Numbered from the stretch's first letter, positions 1 to 7,878 are shown. The stretch is DNA of 64,000 nt from UBA10183 sp041653835 (GCA_041653835.1 JBAZEP010000002.1:25557-89556), one strand, 5' to 3'. The notes: generated from the sequence alone by a model not told the origin. Translations and numbers: made by a program.

Positions 1-622
1 ATTCAGGTATTTCCCTTAACATATCCACGATATCTCCCAGCGTGCTTGGTTTCTTCTTATCCATCATGCCCTGTAAATAAGTAACTACGCAATTATCGGC
101 GGGCGTATGGCAATTCATAAAATTGATATTAAGAAGCTTTGCCGCGTCGATCGCGCGTGTGTGGTTCGCCGGCATGACCCTTCTCTCTACCTCCCTGATC
201 CTGTCATGCATAAGAGATTCCGCGACATTTATTGGAACTCCGAATTTATTTAGTATATCCACCTGCATATACATTACGTTAAAAAGCCCTGCCAGGGCGA
301 GCCCCTCCGGATGATGAGCCATGACCAGGTCTATTTTTTCGCCTTTTTCTATCAGCCTGTCCGCCAGGACTATTTCGCCCACCTCTATATCTATGCCTAC
401 CAGGATCGTTTTTATTTCACTGTCTTCTTTGCCGTTAAATATCCTTGTGTCGCTGTAAGGATTATCAAGCCTTGCCTTGTCATAGAATTCTTTATCCTTT
501 GCGCTCAATTTTTCATATTCGCTTTTCGCCCTTAAAAGCTCTTTCTTCACGCTGTCCTTACCTCTAGGGTCGTTTTCCATGCCAAAAAGCACTACGCTCC
601 TATAGATGTCTATAAGCTTCAC
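1..622 (-). CDS. Nif3-like (DUF34) metal-binding protein, C-terminus cut by window edge
   Basis: A GTG start at 622 is preceded by AAGGAGG five bases upstream, and the frame stays open to base 1 (207 residues seen). The start reads VKLIDIYRSVVLFGMEND. Around residues 110-116 is VMAHHPEG, resembling the metal-binding histidine pair of Nif3/DUF34 proteins, followed by a long helix-rich stretch with ESLMHDRIREVERR and NFMNCHTPADN. Nif3 proteins bind two metal ions; their substrate is debated, so no reaction is assigned. It follows cvpA after 11 bp on the same strand, so the two are probably co-transcribed. The family call rests on motif memory; the C-terminal third is outside the window. Confidence 0.6.
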   Translation of the reverse strand, partial: MKLIDIYRSVVLFGMENDPRGKDSVKKELLRAKSEYEKLSAKDKEFYDKARLDNPYSDTRIFNGKEDSEIKTILVGIDIEVGEIVLADRLIEKGEKIDLVMAHHPEGLALAGLFNVMYMQVDILNKFGVPINVAESLMHDRIREVERRVMPANHTRAIDAAKLLNINFMNCHTPADNCVVTYLQGMMDKKKPSTLGDIVDMLREIPE

Positions 623-633
623 TCAATCCTCCT

Positions 634-1176
634 TTATATTTTTATCAATTGAACAAGCGGTGTTTCATTTTTCTCGAAAGGGTAAACGCTCATTCCTATC
701 TTGTACGCGAAAGGCGCGGCACGTGAAACATATGGACCGGAAAAAGACCTGTCTTTCGCGCTTTTATTCAAATAATCAACAGGGCAGTGGATGAGAAAAA
801 CGTAAATAAGCCCTATTAACAGAACTCCTCTTGCCAGCCCCAATGACAATCCTATGGCTTTATTGGGCAAGGAAACGTTTTCAGAAACGCCTAAAATTTT
901 ATTTGCCAGCACAGCCAGCAGTTTAAAGATCACTATAACCGCCAAGAATATTAAAATAAACCCTGCTACATCCGCTTTCAGGCCTGTCAGCCTGGCATGT
1001 TTTTCCAGAAACCCGGCAGGCAGGATGTAACAATTAAAGGAGAGAATAAACGCTAAAAAAAGACCGATCAGCCTGAAAAATTCAGGCAATATACCGTTTT
1101 TAAAACTTATATAACCTGTTCTAAATAAAAGAATTATAAAAAAAATATCAACCCAGTTAAATTTTATTTGAGGCAT
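634..1176 (-). CDS. cvpA: CvpA family membrane protein
   Basis: A 180-residue protein with four hydrophobic segments (about residues 8-24, 30-50, 62-88 and 103-128), the usual CvpA topology and length. The N-terminal NWVDIFFIILLFRTGYISFK and the conserved glycine-containing helices match the family, known for colicin V export in E. coli and probably a general inner-membrane protein. It lies 11 bp upstream of the Nif3-like gene and about 390 bp downstream of mtaB; that gap holds a large structured repeat. No strong ribosome site is visible before the ATG at 1176, so the exact start is less certain than the family. Confidence 0.75.
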   Translation of the reverse strand: MPQIKFNWVDIFFIILLFRTGYISFKNGILPEFFRLIGLFLAFILSFNCYILPAGFLEKHARLTGLKADVAGFILIFLAVIVIFKLLAVLANKILGVSENVSLPNKAIGLSLGLARGVLLIGLIYVFLIHCPVDYLNKSAKDRSFSGPYVSRAAPFAYKIGMSVYPFEKNETPLVQLIKI

Positions 1177-1251
1177 AATTTAAAATGAGGAATTAATCCA
1201 AATATAAAGAAAGTATACCATACATTTTCGTTTTGTCAACCCCGCCTCCCT

Positions 1252-1478
1252 GCTTTTTTATAGCCTTAATATACCTCCGGCAGGCTATGGCCGTTCGGCA
1301 CAGAGAGTGTTTCGCCGTGCGCTACGGTTTACGGCTCGTTTTTTATACTGAAGGTAGTCTTGACAGTATAAAAAACTTCGCCGTAATCCCTTGCGCACTT
1401 ATATTCAAAAGAACTTGTCCTATGCCGAAACCTCTCAAATGTGCCTCAGGCCCTAGCCTGCCGGAGGCGTAAAAAAGC
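1252..1478. repeat. Structured palindromic element A, copy 1
   Basis: This fills most of the 388-bp gap between mtaB and cvpA; I see no gene in it. Nested complementary arms are visible: 1252-1260/1470-1478; a 19-bp stem with one mismatch at 1274-1292/1449-1467; TTCGGCA 1294-1300 with TGCCGAA 1423-1429; GTGCGC 1317-1322 with GCGCAC 1393-1398; TTACGGC 1329-1335 with GCCGTAA 1380-1386; and a 12-bp stem 1339-1350/1364-1375 with a 13-base loop. A second copy lies at 21211-21422 in opposite orientation. There is no open frame of transposase type. It may be a miniature mobile element or a structured RNA. Confidence 0.85.
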
Positions 1479-1564
1479 CTTTACATATATCTCTAAGTTT
1501 ACATTTATGATATTGTCTTAAATGTGGACTTGGACTGCGTATCTTACATTGCAAGTATTACAAC

Positions 1565-2821
1565 CTAAACAGGTATTCCTACCAGCAAGGCCGATGAGGT
1601 TTGGGTCAAGCGGCAGTTTATGAGACTGGACTTCATGCTGTCGGGGCCATCTATTAAAACTTTTATATATCTGTCCGTGTATCCCTGTAAAAATCCTTGT
1701 TTATCCCTTTTGTCTTCCACGAGCACCTTTGCTTCTTTGCCTATGAACATCTTTTCGAATTCTAATGAAAACTCTTTTACCGCGTCCATAAGAATATGCT
1801 CTCTTTTTTTCTTCAGCGCGCTATCCACGGTGTCTTTATAATCATAAGCTGGCGTGCCGGGCCTCCTTGAAAAACCAAACACATGCAGCCGCATGGGTTG
1901 AATTTCCCTGATAAATTCCAGCGTGTTCCTGAAATTGGATTCTTTTTCCCCGGGAAACCCGACCATTATATCTGTGCTGACCGCTATATCCGGGACCGCC
2001 ATCCTGAGCCTGGCTACGATACTGCCGTAGCCTGAAGCTGTATACGGCCTGTCCATTTTTTTAAGAATCTCGTCATCCCCGCTCTGGAAAGGTACATGCA
2101 GGTGCTTGCATAACTTTTCCTCGGACGTTATAAGTTCTATCAATTCTTCTGTCACGTCTTTGGGTTCTATGGAACTGAGCCTCATGCGCCAGTCCCCTTC
2201 TATCTTGGCTAATTCTCTTATAAGGTTGCTAATGCCCCCTGTTTTACGGGCATCCCTGCCGTAGGCGCCAAGGCATATACCCGTAAGTACTATTTCGCGG
2301 TATCCGTTTTTTATAAGCGCGGCGGCCTCGTCCATTATATGCCTCAAAGGCCTGCTCCTGGATTTCCCCCTCACTATCCTCACTTTACAGTAAGAACATA
2401 TGTTGTTACAGCCATCCTGGACTTTCACAAATGCCCTCGCGTGGCCTTTAAAACCGGTAATTATATCCGGCCTTGGGCTGTGTTTTTCGGATATAATTTC
2501 AACGATCCTGTACTTGTCTTTGTTTTTTATAATAAAATCCGCTCCTTTAAGCTTATGCGCGTCGAGATCACCGGCCTCTATCATACAGCCCGTCGCTATA
2601 ACGCGCCTGCCCTTCCCCCTCATGCCTGCGCGTATCGCCTTTAAAGATTTAGAATCGCTTCCAGAGGTAACTGTGCAAGTATTTATAATATATATGTCCG
2701 CCTTGTTAATATCATCCGCTTCGACATAGCCGTTCTTTAAAAAATCCTCACGGATCATCTGTGACTCATACTGGTTAACCTTGCATCCGAATGTCTTTAT
2801 GCAGAACTTAGGGTTTCGCAT
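1565..2821 (-). CDS. mtaB: tRNA N6-threonylcarbamoyladenosine methylthiotransferase (MtaB)
   Basis: A 418-residue radical-SAM methylthiotransferase that adds a methylthio group to t6A37 of tRNAs reading ANN codons. The N-terminal KTFGCKVNQYES is typical of the MtaB branch rather than MiaB or RimO. Three UPF0004 cysteines (13, 49, 79) would hold one iron-sulphur cluster and the CNNICSYC motif (Cys138, 142, 145) the radical-SAM cluster. A C-terminal TRAM-like stretch covers about residues 350-415. Its start overlaps the end of the TPR membrane protein gene by 14 bp, so translation is probably coupled. Length and motifs are complete. Confidence 0.9.
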   Translation of the reverse strand: MRNPKFCIKTFGCKVNQYESQMIREDFLKNGYVEADDINKADIYIINTCTVTSGSDSKSLKAIRAGMRGKGRRVIATGCMIEAGDLDAHKLKGADFIIKNKDKYRIVEIISEKHSPRPDIITGFKGHARAFVKVQDGCNNICSYCKVRIVRGKSRSRPLRHIMDEAAALIKNGYREIVLTGICLGAYGRDARKTGGISNLIRELAKIEGDWRMRLSSIEPKDVTEELIELITSEEKLCKHLHVPFQSGDDEILKKMDRPYTASGYGSIVARLRMAVPDIAVSTDIMVGFPGEKESNFRNTLEFIREIQPMRLHVFGFSRRPGTPAYDYKDTVDSALKKKREHILMDAVKEFSLEFEKMFIGKEAKVLVEDKRDKQGFLQGYTDRYIKVLIDGPDSMKSSLINCRLTQTSSALLVGIPV

Positions 2822-4721
2822 TTTTCAGCGCTTCTTTCCATTCGCTCTTTATCTTATTGATATTGCCTGTAACGCCTTCATTGCGAGGCGCCGCTCTCAG
2901 CGCTTCCCTGTATTCTCGCATAGCTAAATCAAAATGCCCGGCCATCGAATAAAGATTGCCTAAATTATTATGAGGCTCGAATTGGCGGCTGTTCAGGGAA
3001 AGGGATTTACTAAGCGCGGCTTCAGCCTCTTGAAACCTGTTATTCCTTATATAAGCGCCCGCCAGCGAATTATAGAAACCGGCATCGTTTAACCCGGGCA
3101 CAGACGCCTTTTCGTATTCGCCAAGGGCTTCTTTATAATCGCCCTTTATCATATAAAGGCTCCCCATGCAGTAATGCGCCTCATAGTTTTTCTCTTCTCT
3201 CCTGCACGCCTCCCTGAAAAACATCATGGCCTTGTCTATGTTACCTCTTTTCGTATAGATGCGCCCGAGATTACAATAAGCGGCTCCATAGTTCTTGTCC
3301 AGCTGCACGGCTTTTTTTAAAAAAACTATCGCCTTTACAGGCTTACCCGCGGCAGCATAGGCTATCCCGAGATTATTATACGCCTCCGCGTACCGGGGAT
3401 TCAGCGACATACTCTTCTTGCAATATTCTATCGATTTTTCAAATTCTCCCTTATCGTAACACGCCATAGCCATATTATTATAAAGCAGGTGCCTGAAAGG
3501 GCTTGTTATTTCGTATTTCAAGTCGTTATTGAACAAACTTACTGAATCATGCCATGTCTTGCCGTATGAGACAACGGTCAGGGCGTAATATAAGGCGTAC
3601 AAACCCATGAGCAGGATAATCGCGATCCTGTTTTTTCCCCAGCCGATGACCTTAACGATAAAAGCGCTGATAAACATGTAAAAACCCAGGGAAGGCAGAT
3701 AGAGCCACATCTCATGCAAAAAAACAGAAATTGGATAAATATTCAATACGGGCGCCAGGCATATGAAAAACCATAACGCCGCGTATGAAAAAATCTTGTC
3801 TCTGCCGGATAATTTAATGACCGCGGCTATCGTGAGCAAAACCAGCGCCGCAGATACCAATACGTTGTTTTCGAGCAGGCTTCCCGCGGGCGGCATGAAG
3901 CGCTGCATGTGGAGGCCAAAAGGAACCAGGAGCATGCCTATATACGCTGTTATGACGTTTAAATCTGTCAATAGTCTTTTCCATAAGGGTATAGTGGCCG
4001 CGAAATCCATGCTTATAAACCCATTGGCGGGAGTCATAAGAGTTATCCTCAAAAAAACATACAAAAACAGGACAATAAAATATGGGAGCAGCGGTTTCAG
4101 CGCTATTTTTTTGCCGTGCCTTCTGGCGGATTCCATAACCAGGAGAAACGGGAATATCATTGCCATTTCTTTCGATAACAGCGACAGGATAAAACACGTT
4201 ACGGAAATAAGATAAGCTGTCTTTCCCCTGGTTTCTTCATGCCTCAGGAAAAACCGGATGGATAAAAATATGAAGAACGCCATCAGCAGGTCCGCCCTTG
4301 CCGGGATATAGTGGACCACCCCGGAGATGGCGGGTGAGATACCGAACATCAGTGCCGTGAGAAAAGCTATCGGTAAAGAAGCGCTGATAATATACGCGAT
4401 AGAATATACAAGCGCGGAATTGAATATATGGAGCAACAGGTTTGTCAGGTGGTACCCGAAGGGATTCAATTTCCATATAGAATAGTCTATGGCAAAAGAA
4501 AAAAGCTGCAACGGCCTGTAAAAATTACTTCTGGAACCGCTTCCCTCATATAACTGGGTAGTGGCTATCTTCGAAATATAACCGCAATCTTTGATATAAG
4601 GATTATTTATTATCAGGTACTTATCATCCCACGCGAAATCATTCTTCAGGGAGTTGGAAAAAACAATAGTGATGATAAGCGCTATAAATAATATAGAAGT
4701 TGTTTTAATGCTGGAATTCAT
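2808..4721 (-). CDS. TMTC-like multispanning membrane protein with C-terminal TPR repeats
   Basis: The ATG at 4721 (MNSSIKTTSILF) gives 637 residues; the frame opens further upstream but only through the end of rsmE. The first 400 residues hold about ten membrane segments, with DFAWDDKYLIINNPYIKD in the first extracytoplasmic loop, the acidic motif of the TMTC/GT-C class of polyprenol-sugar-dependent glycosyltransferases. Residues about 415-630 are six or more TPR units (for example YAEAYNNLGIAYAAAGKP). Known TMTC proteins are protein O-mannosyltransferases; here the substrate is unknown. It overlaps rsmE by 17 bp and mtaB by 14 bp, indicating one transcript. Confidence 0.72.
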   Translation of the reverse strand: MNSSIKTTSILFIALIITIVFSNSLKNDFAWDDKYLIINNPYIKDCGYISKIATTQLYEGSGSRSNFYRPLQLFSFAIDYSIWKLNPFGYHLTNLLLHIFNSALVYSIAYIISASLPIAFLTALMFGISPAISGVVHYIPARADLLMAFFIFLSIRFFLRHEETRGKTAYLISVTCFILSLLSKEMAMIFPFLLVMESARRHGKKIALKPLLPYFIVLFLYVFLRITLMTPANGFISMDFAATIPLWKRLLTDLNVITAYIGMLLVPFGLHMQRFMPPAGSLLENNVLVSAALVLLTIAAVIKLSGRDKIFSYAALWFFICLAPVLNIYPISVFLHEMWLYLPSLGFYMFISAFIVKVIGWGKNRIAIILLMGLYALYYALTVVSYGKTWHDSVSLFNNDLKYEITSPFRHLLYNNMAMACYDKGEFEKSIEYCKKSMSLNPRYAEAYNNLGIAYAAAGKPVKAIVFLKKAVQLDKNYGAAYCNLGRIYTKRGNIDKAMMFFREACRREEKNYEAHYCMGSLYMIKGDYKEALGEYEKASVPGLNDAGFYNSLAGAYIRNNRFQEAEAALSKSLSLNSRQFEPHNNLGNLYSMAGHFDLAMREYREALRAAPRNEGVTGNINKIKSEWKEALKNAKP

Positions 4722-5439
4722 ACGCGAGGCATGACAATAAGTAAATGGCCGCTGTCTCCGACCTGAGCACAAGGCCTCCTAATGAGCACATACCACAATA
4801 GCCGCTGTTTCTTGCCATAGCCGACTCTGTGGGGCTGAAATCACCTTCGGGGCCTATGAACACCGCGGTTTTCGAGGGAGAACATCCTCTTAATATATCC
4901 TTCAATGGAATAGAGCCTTTATCCAGGCTGGCGAAAATTACCAGGTCATTCTGTTTTGATTCTGCCAAAGCGTTGTCAAAATACATGGCATCCGATATGC
5001 CAGGCAGCGTACTTCTGCCGCTTTGCTTGGCGCCGGACACGCTTATCCTTTTCCATCTCGCTATCTTACCGCTAAAATCCTTAATATCCGGCACTGTCCT
5101 TTCGGTTATCATAGGCACTATCCTGGACACCCCTAGTTCAACGGCCTTTTCCACTATAAAATCCATTTTCGTTTTTTTGGGGATTGCCTGATATAAAGTG
5201 ACGTTTAAAGAGGTGCCCTTTTTAAGCGCCGGTTTTTCTTTTATTTTTATGATTACGGAACCCTTACCTGTATCTTCCATGACACCCGAAAACTCTCTGC
5301 CGCTGCCGTCAAAGATATCGACGCGATCCCCTTTTTTCAGCCTCATTACATCCCGTATATGATGGATCTCGGTTTTGTCTTTTATCTCGGCTATGTTTTC
5401 CAGGAGGAATATCGAGTCGGGAGAAACGTAGAAGCGCAT
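4705..5439 (-). CDS. rsmE: 16S rRNA (uracil1498-N3)-methyltransferase RsmE
   Basis: This SPOUT-family methyltransferase modifies U1498 of 16S rRNA in the decoding region. I choose the ATG at 5439 (MRFYVSPDSIFL, 244 residues) because AAGGA stands at the right distance and RsmE proteins normally start just here; an in-frame ATG at 5475 would add 12 atypical residues. Visible motifs: HHIRDVMRLKKGD in the PUA-like N-domain, KAVELGVSRIVPM, and the SPOUT knot region FIGPEGDFSPTE with SLGGLVLRSETAA near the end. It is the first protein gene after tRNA-Ala and overlaps the TMTC-like gene. Confidence 0.9.
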   Translation of the reverse strand: MRFYVSPDSIFLLENIAEIKDKTEIHHIRDVMRLKKGDRVDIFDGSGREFSGVMEDTGKGSVIIKIKEKPALKKGTSLNVTLYQAIPKKTKMDFIVEKAVELGVSRIVPMITERTVPDIKDFSGKIARWKRISVSGAKQSGRSTLPGISDAMYFDNALAESKQNDLVIFASLDKGSIPLKDILRGCSPSKTAVFIGPEGDFSPTESAMARNSGYCGMCSLGGLVLRSETAAIYLLSCLAYEFQH

Positions 5440-5474
5440 GAAATTTCCTTTATCTTTTGAAGTTGGAAATTTCA

Positions 5475-5514
5475 TCCCGAGCGACTGTTGTCTTCTGTAT
5501 CTTGTCGCGAGGGA
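5475..5514. repeat. Palindromic hairpin with TC/TC internal loop, copy 1
   Basis: Arms TCCCGAGCGAC (5475-5485) and GTCGCGAGGGA (5504-5514) pair except for a symmetric two-base internal loop. Read on the minus strand this is TCCC-TC-GCGAC with GTCGC-TC-GGGA. It lies between rsmE and tRNA-Ala, directly next to a second hairpin with the same base and internal loop but different upper stem (5528-5565). The 3' arm also overlaps an alternative pairing, 5508-5514 with 5529-5535. Confidence 0.65.
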
Positions 5515-5527
5515 TAAATTCTTTACT

Positions 5528-5565
5528 GTCCCTCGTCCGCCAAAATTCTATAGCGGACTCGGGAC
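5528..5565. repeat. Palindromic hairpin with TC/TC internal loop, copy 2
   Basis: GTCCC-TC-GTCCGC (5528-5540) pairs with GCGGAC-TC-GGGAC (5553-5565), leaving the TC/TC internal loop and a 12-base loop containing ATTCTA. A related hairpin is at 12815-12850. No gene is visible in 5440-5590. Confidence 0.65.
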
Positions 5566-5588
5566 GAATTTTGCCAAAGGCAAAATTC
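5566..5588 (-). terminator. Perfect hairpin just after tRNA-Ala
   Basis: GAATTTTGCC (5566-5575) and GGCAAAATTC (5579-5588) form a perfect 10-bp stem with a three-base loop, starting two bases beyond the tRNA 3' end. It could stop transcription or mark the 3' processing site. There is no clear U-run after it on the minus strand, so the terminator role is tentative. Confidence 0.45.
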
Positions 5589-5590
5589 GG

Positions 5591-5663
5591 TGGACCTGAG
5601 CGGGATCGAACCGCTGACCTCTTCGTTGCGAACGAAGCGCTCTCCCAGCTGAGCTACAGGCCC
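5591..5663 (-). tRNA. tRNA-Ala (anticodon CGC)
   Basis: A full cloverleaf folds on the minus strand: acceptor GGGCCTG with CAGGTCC, D-arm GCTC/GAGC, anticodon stem CTTCG/CGAAG with loop TTCGCAA, and T-arm AGCGG/CCGCT with TTCGATC. The anticodon CGC reads the alanine codon GCG. The acceptor stem has G3-U70, the alanine identity pair, which supports the assignment independently. Discriminator A is followed by CCG in the DNA, so the terminal CCA is not fully encoded and must be added by nucleotidyltransferase. Confidence 0.95.
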
Positions 5664-5685
5664 CGGAACAAATCTAAGCGGAAGC

Positions 5686-5714
5686 ATTATACCATTTTTG
5701 CTCTATATTTGGAA
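5686..5714 (-). promoter_or_regulatory. Candidate promoter for tRNA-Ala
   Basis: TATAAT on the minus strand (5686-5691) lies 22 bp upstream of the mature tRNA 5' end. The -35 at 17-bp spacing is a weak TTCCAA (5709-5714). The position is right for a short tRNA leader. Confidence 0.45.
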
Positions 5715-5720
5715 ATAATT

Positions 5721-6248
5721 TTAATTGAAGCTTGCCAAACGGGGATAGCACGAGAAATAAAACGTGGCGCTCTGACTGCCATAAGCCGCGGTTATGGATC
5801 CGGTCAGGATGTTACCGTTTTTAGCGAAATTTACGGCGCTTACTATTACCTTAGGAATGAGGGATTCCTGAGAAGAACCATTATCGAATATCAATTCATT
5901 CCCCGACCTGTAGTAACTGTATAACTTAACATCATCATAATTGTTCATGGAAACAGGGTCGTTATTAGCTATCCTGATATCAAACCTTTCCGTACTGACA
6001 ACATCAATAGCGGATGTATCCGGCGGAGCAACCTCATCCCCCATTGCCTGCATGGTGTTTTTATATATATGCTGTATGGCATACTGGACTTCATAACCTA
6101 TTATGATCTTCTGGCTCGAGGCAAGATAAAACCTCTGGCTTGAAACATAAAGGCTGGACACCGCTAAAAATATAATACTTAGCAGAAAGACCGCCATTAT
6201 GACTTCCAGCAATGAAAAACCTGCTTTATCCTTAGAAAGCTGTTTCAT
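5721..6248 (-). CDS. Prepilin-like minor pilin, PulJ/GspJ-like
   Basis: The ATG at 6248 (MKQLSKDKAGFSLLEV) gives 175 residues; a longer in-frame start runs back through the neighbouring gene and is unlikely. It has a type III signal: a short basic leader, the G-F cleavage point and glutamate +5, then a hydrophobic helix VIMAVFLLSIIFLAVSSLYV. The globular part resembles larger minor pseudopilins that start or cap a filament. It is the last gene of the pilin array, overlaps the previous one by 17 bp, and is followed by the tRNA-Ala gene. The exact subfamily (GspI/J or FimU/PilV type) is uncertain. Confidence 0.7.
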   Translation of the reverse strand: MKQLSKDKAGFSLLEVIMAVFLLSIIFLAVSSLYVSSQRFYLASSQKIIIGYEVQYAIQHIYKNTMQAMGDEVAPPDTSAIDVVSTERFDIRIANNDPVSMNNYDDVKLYSYYRSGNELIFDNGSSQESLIPKVIVSAVNFAKNGNILTGSITAAYGSQSATFYFSCYPRLASFN

Positions 6249-6639
6249 TCCAGCGTACCCTGACGCTAACCTCTTTATACCCATTGGCCTGCGGCTCCGC
6301 GATATCGTATGTAAGTTCCCCTCCAGCATTATCAAGCTCCCCTTTTATCATTCCTCCCGTTTCTATCTCGTCCTCGGCATGATTACTGCCTATATCCATG
6401 GCCGGGCTTGAATAATACACATGACTGCCCCTTAATTTATCCAATGCCTCTACGGCAAAATTATACGCCTGGATCCTGTGCCTGGCGCGGTTAAGAAAAT
6501 ACTGGCTGCCCCAGAAAGTGCTGAACAGCCCGCCCGCAAGCGCTACTATAACCAGGGTAGCGACAATTATTTCTATCAGTGTAAAACCTTTTTTATTCGG
6601 AACGCTGGGACAGGAAATTTTATGGGGAAAGAGGGCCAT
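6232..6639 (-). CDS. Prepilin-like minor pilin, GspI/PilV-like
   Basis: 135 residues with a 17-residue leader ending NKKG, then FTLIEIIVATLVIVALAGGLF, the class III signal and N-terminal helix cleaved after Gly and methylated on Phe by a prepilin peptidase. The leader is longer than in the neighbours (MALFPHKISCPSVPNKKG). The C-domain ends in EVSVRVRWNE, a beta-strand rich region. It overlaps both flanking pilin genes (20 bp upstream, 17 bp downstream), so the three are probably translationally coupled. Minor pilins of this kind usually join the tip complex of a type IV filament. Confidence 0.7.
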   Translation of the reverse strand: MALFPHKISCPSVPNKKGFTLIEIIVATLVIVALAGGLFSTFWGSQYFLNRARHRIQAYNFAVEALDKLRGSHVYYSSPAMDIGSNHAEDEIETGGMIKGELDNAGGELTYDIAEPQANGYKEVSVRVRWNETAF

Positions 6640-7033
6640 TTGAAGTTATTGTCCCGCTTTTGTCTATGTCGTAATAATAGGTCTTATAAGGGTTGGGCGC
6701 GTTACTTCTTCTCTGGGCCCTGGCTGTAAAATCATCCGTATCCCCTGCCGGTACGGTGTAATCGAAATATTTCGCACCGGTATTAGGATTTTCTATATTT
6801 AAACTGTCTATGTCGGTAGTAAAGAAAGAGTTTTCCAGAAAGTATATCTTCTCCCCTGTCCTTATAAGGTTAAGGTTGGAAGCGGCTTCTCCCAGCTTTG
6901 CCTTTTCCAATGTCTTGACGAGCATCGGCAGGGCAAGGGTAGCGAGTATCCCTATGATTATGACAACTATCAATATTTCCGTAAGCGTAAAACCTGTCTT
7001 GATGATATTGAGTAGTCTGTTCTTTTTTATCAT
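6620..7033 (-). CDS. Type IV prepilin / GspG-like pseudopilin (subgroup A)
   Basis: 137 residues. The leader MIKKNRLLNIIKTG precedes FTLTEILIVVIIIGILATLALPML, a canonical class III signal with Glu5. The next stretch, NLIRTGEKIYFLENSFFTTD, closely resembles the same region of the pilin at 7939-8304, so these two form one subgroup. The C-terminal part (ITSNGPLSP) resembles a short GspG-type tail. A GGAG is seen just before the ATG at 7033. It could be a filament subunit or a minor component; the sequence alone does not decide. Confidence 0.75.
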   Translation of the reverse strand: MIKKNRLLNIIKTGFTLTEILIVVIIIGILATLALPMLVKTLEKAKLGEAASNLNLIRTGEKIYFLENSFFTTDIDSLNIENPNTGAKYFDYTVPAGDTDDFTARAQRRSNAPNPYKTYYYDIDKSGTITSNGPLSP

Positions 7034-7051
7034 AACTCCATTAAGATTCCT

Positions 7052-7471
7052 CTAAGAAGCGGGACCGCCGAGATTCATGCTTCTTATAAGCCTGCCTGTA
7101 ATATTATCCGCCTGTATCCATTTTATCCAATAACTGATTGTGCCCAAGGTACGCGAAGCGGTTATCGTGTATTTTCTTACCAGACTCGTGCTCCCGTCAT
7201 CGGTAAAAGTGTAAATATATAATTTATTCGTGATAATGTTCGGGTTATCTATATCCAGCGCAGAAAAATTATTATCCGCCGGTAAAGCGCCGTTCTGATA
7301 CCAATACCTATCCAGCGCCACTCTTATAGCCCCGATATTTATTACGGCTTCTCCGGACCTGGCCTTTTCTATGGTAGCTGTGTATTGGGGCAGCGCTATC
7401 GAAGCCAGTACACCCAAAATTATAACAACTATCAAAAGCTCCAAAAGCGTGAACCCTTTTTTGTTCATCAA
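7052..7471 (-). CDS. Type IV prepilin / GspG-like pseudopilin (subgroup B, copy 1)
   Basis: 139 residues with a short leader MMNKKG and then FTLLELLIVVIILGVLASIALPQY. The region about residues 45-75 carries RVALDRYWYQNGALP and LDIDNPN, nearly the same as in the next gene upstream, and both end in LGGP-S. The pair is therefore a tandem duplication that has since diverged. Its ATG overlaps the stop of the upstream paralogue (ATGA), so translation is coupled. It is probably a subunit of the filament assembled by the ATPase and platform protein encoded upstream. Confidence 0.78.
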   Translation of the reverse strand: MMNKKGFTLLELLIVVIILGVLASIALPQYTATIEKARSGEAVINIGAIRVALDRYWYQNGALPADNNFSALDIDNPNIITNKLYIYTFTDDGSTSLVRKYTITASRTLGTISYWIKWIQADNITGRLIRSMNLGGPAS

Positions 7472-7878
7472 CTGGTCGGCCCTCCAAGTTTTGCGCTCCT
7501 TGTAAGCTTACTGGTATTGTTATCCGTCTGCGTCCATTGCACCCAGTAGTCCGCTTCTTTGCCGATACGCTCCGCCCTTATTGTATATTTTCTTGTCGAG
7601 GCATCGGTCCCCCCGTCTGTAAGTATGTAATTATACAACCTGTTGACTACGTCGTTTGGGTTATCTATGTCTAAATCGGTTATAGCCGGAGGAAAAGTGC
7701 CGTTCTGATACCAATACCGGTCTACAGCCGTCCTCAACGCACCTATATTCGTAGACGCCTCGCCTGTCCTGCTTTTTTCTATGGTTGTCGTATATTGAGG
7801 CAGCGCTATCGCGGCAAGTATGCCTATAATAATAACGACTACAAGGACTTCTAAAAGAGTGAAACCTCTTTTTAGCAT
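7468..7878 (-). CDS. Type IV prepilin / GspG-like pseudopilin (subgroup B, copy 2)
   Basis: 136 residues, beginning MLKRG then FTLLEVLVVVIIIGILAAIALPQY. It shares TAVDRYWYQNGTFPP, DLDIDNPN and a TRSAKLGGPTS end with its tandem neighbour at 7052-7471. Leader length, Glu5 and the long N-terminal helix are complete, so it should be a substrate of the prepilin peptidase, which is not encoded here. A GGAG-type ribosome site lies before the ATG. The 60-bp gap upstream separates it from the likely major pilin gene. Confidence 0.78.
   Translation of the reverse strand: MLKRGFTLLEVLVVVIIIGILAAIALPQYTTTIEKSRTGEASTNIGALRTAVDRYWYQNGTFPPAITDLDIDNPNDVVNRLYNYILTDGGTDASTRKYTIRAERIGKEADYWVQWTQTDNNTSKLTRSAKLGGPTS

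Noticed and set aside
1252..1478. Element A as a complete insertion sequence
   Set aside because: No frame longer than about 80 residues and no transposase motif in either copy; a miniature element or RNA remains possible.
5457..5924. 155-residue plus-strand frame over the tRNA region
   Set aside because: It covers hairpins, the antisense of tRNA-Ala and the end of a pilin gene; this type of frame across tRNAs is a common false call.
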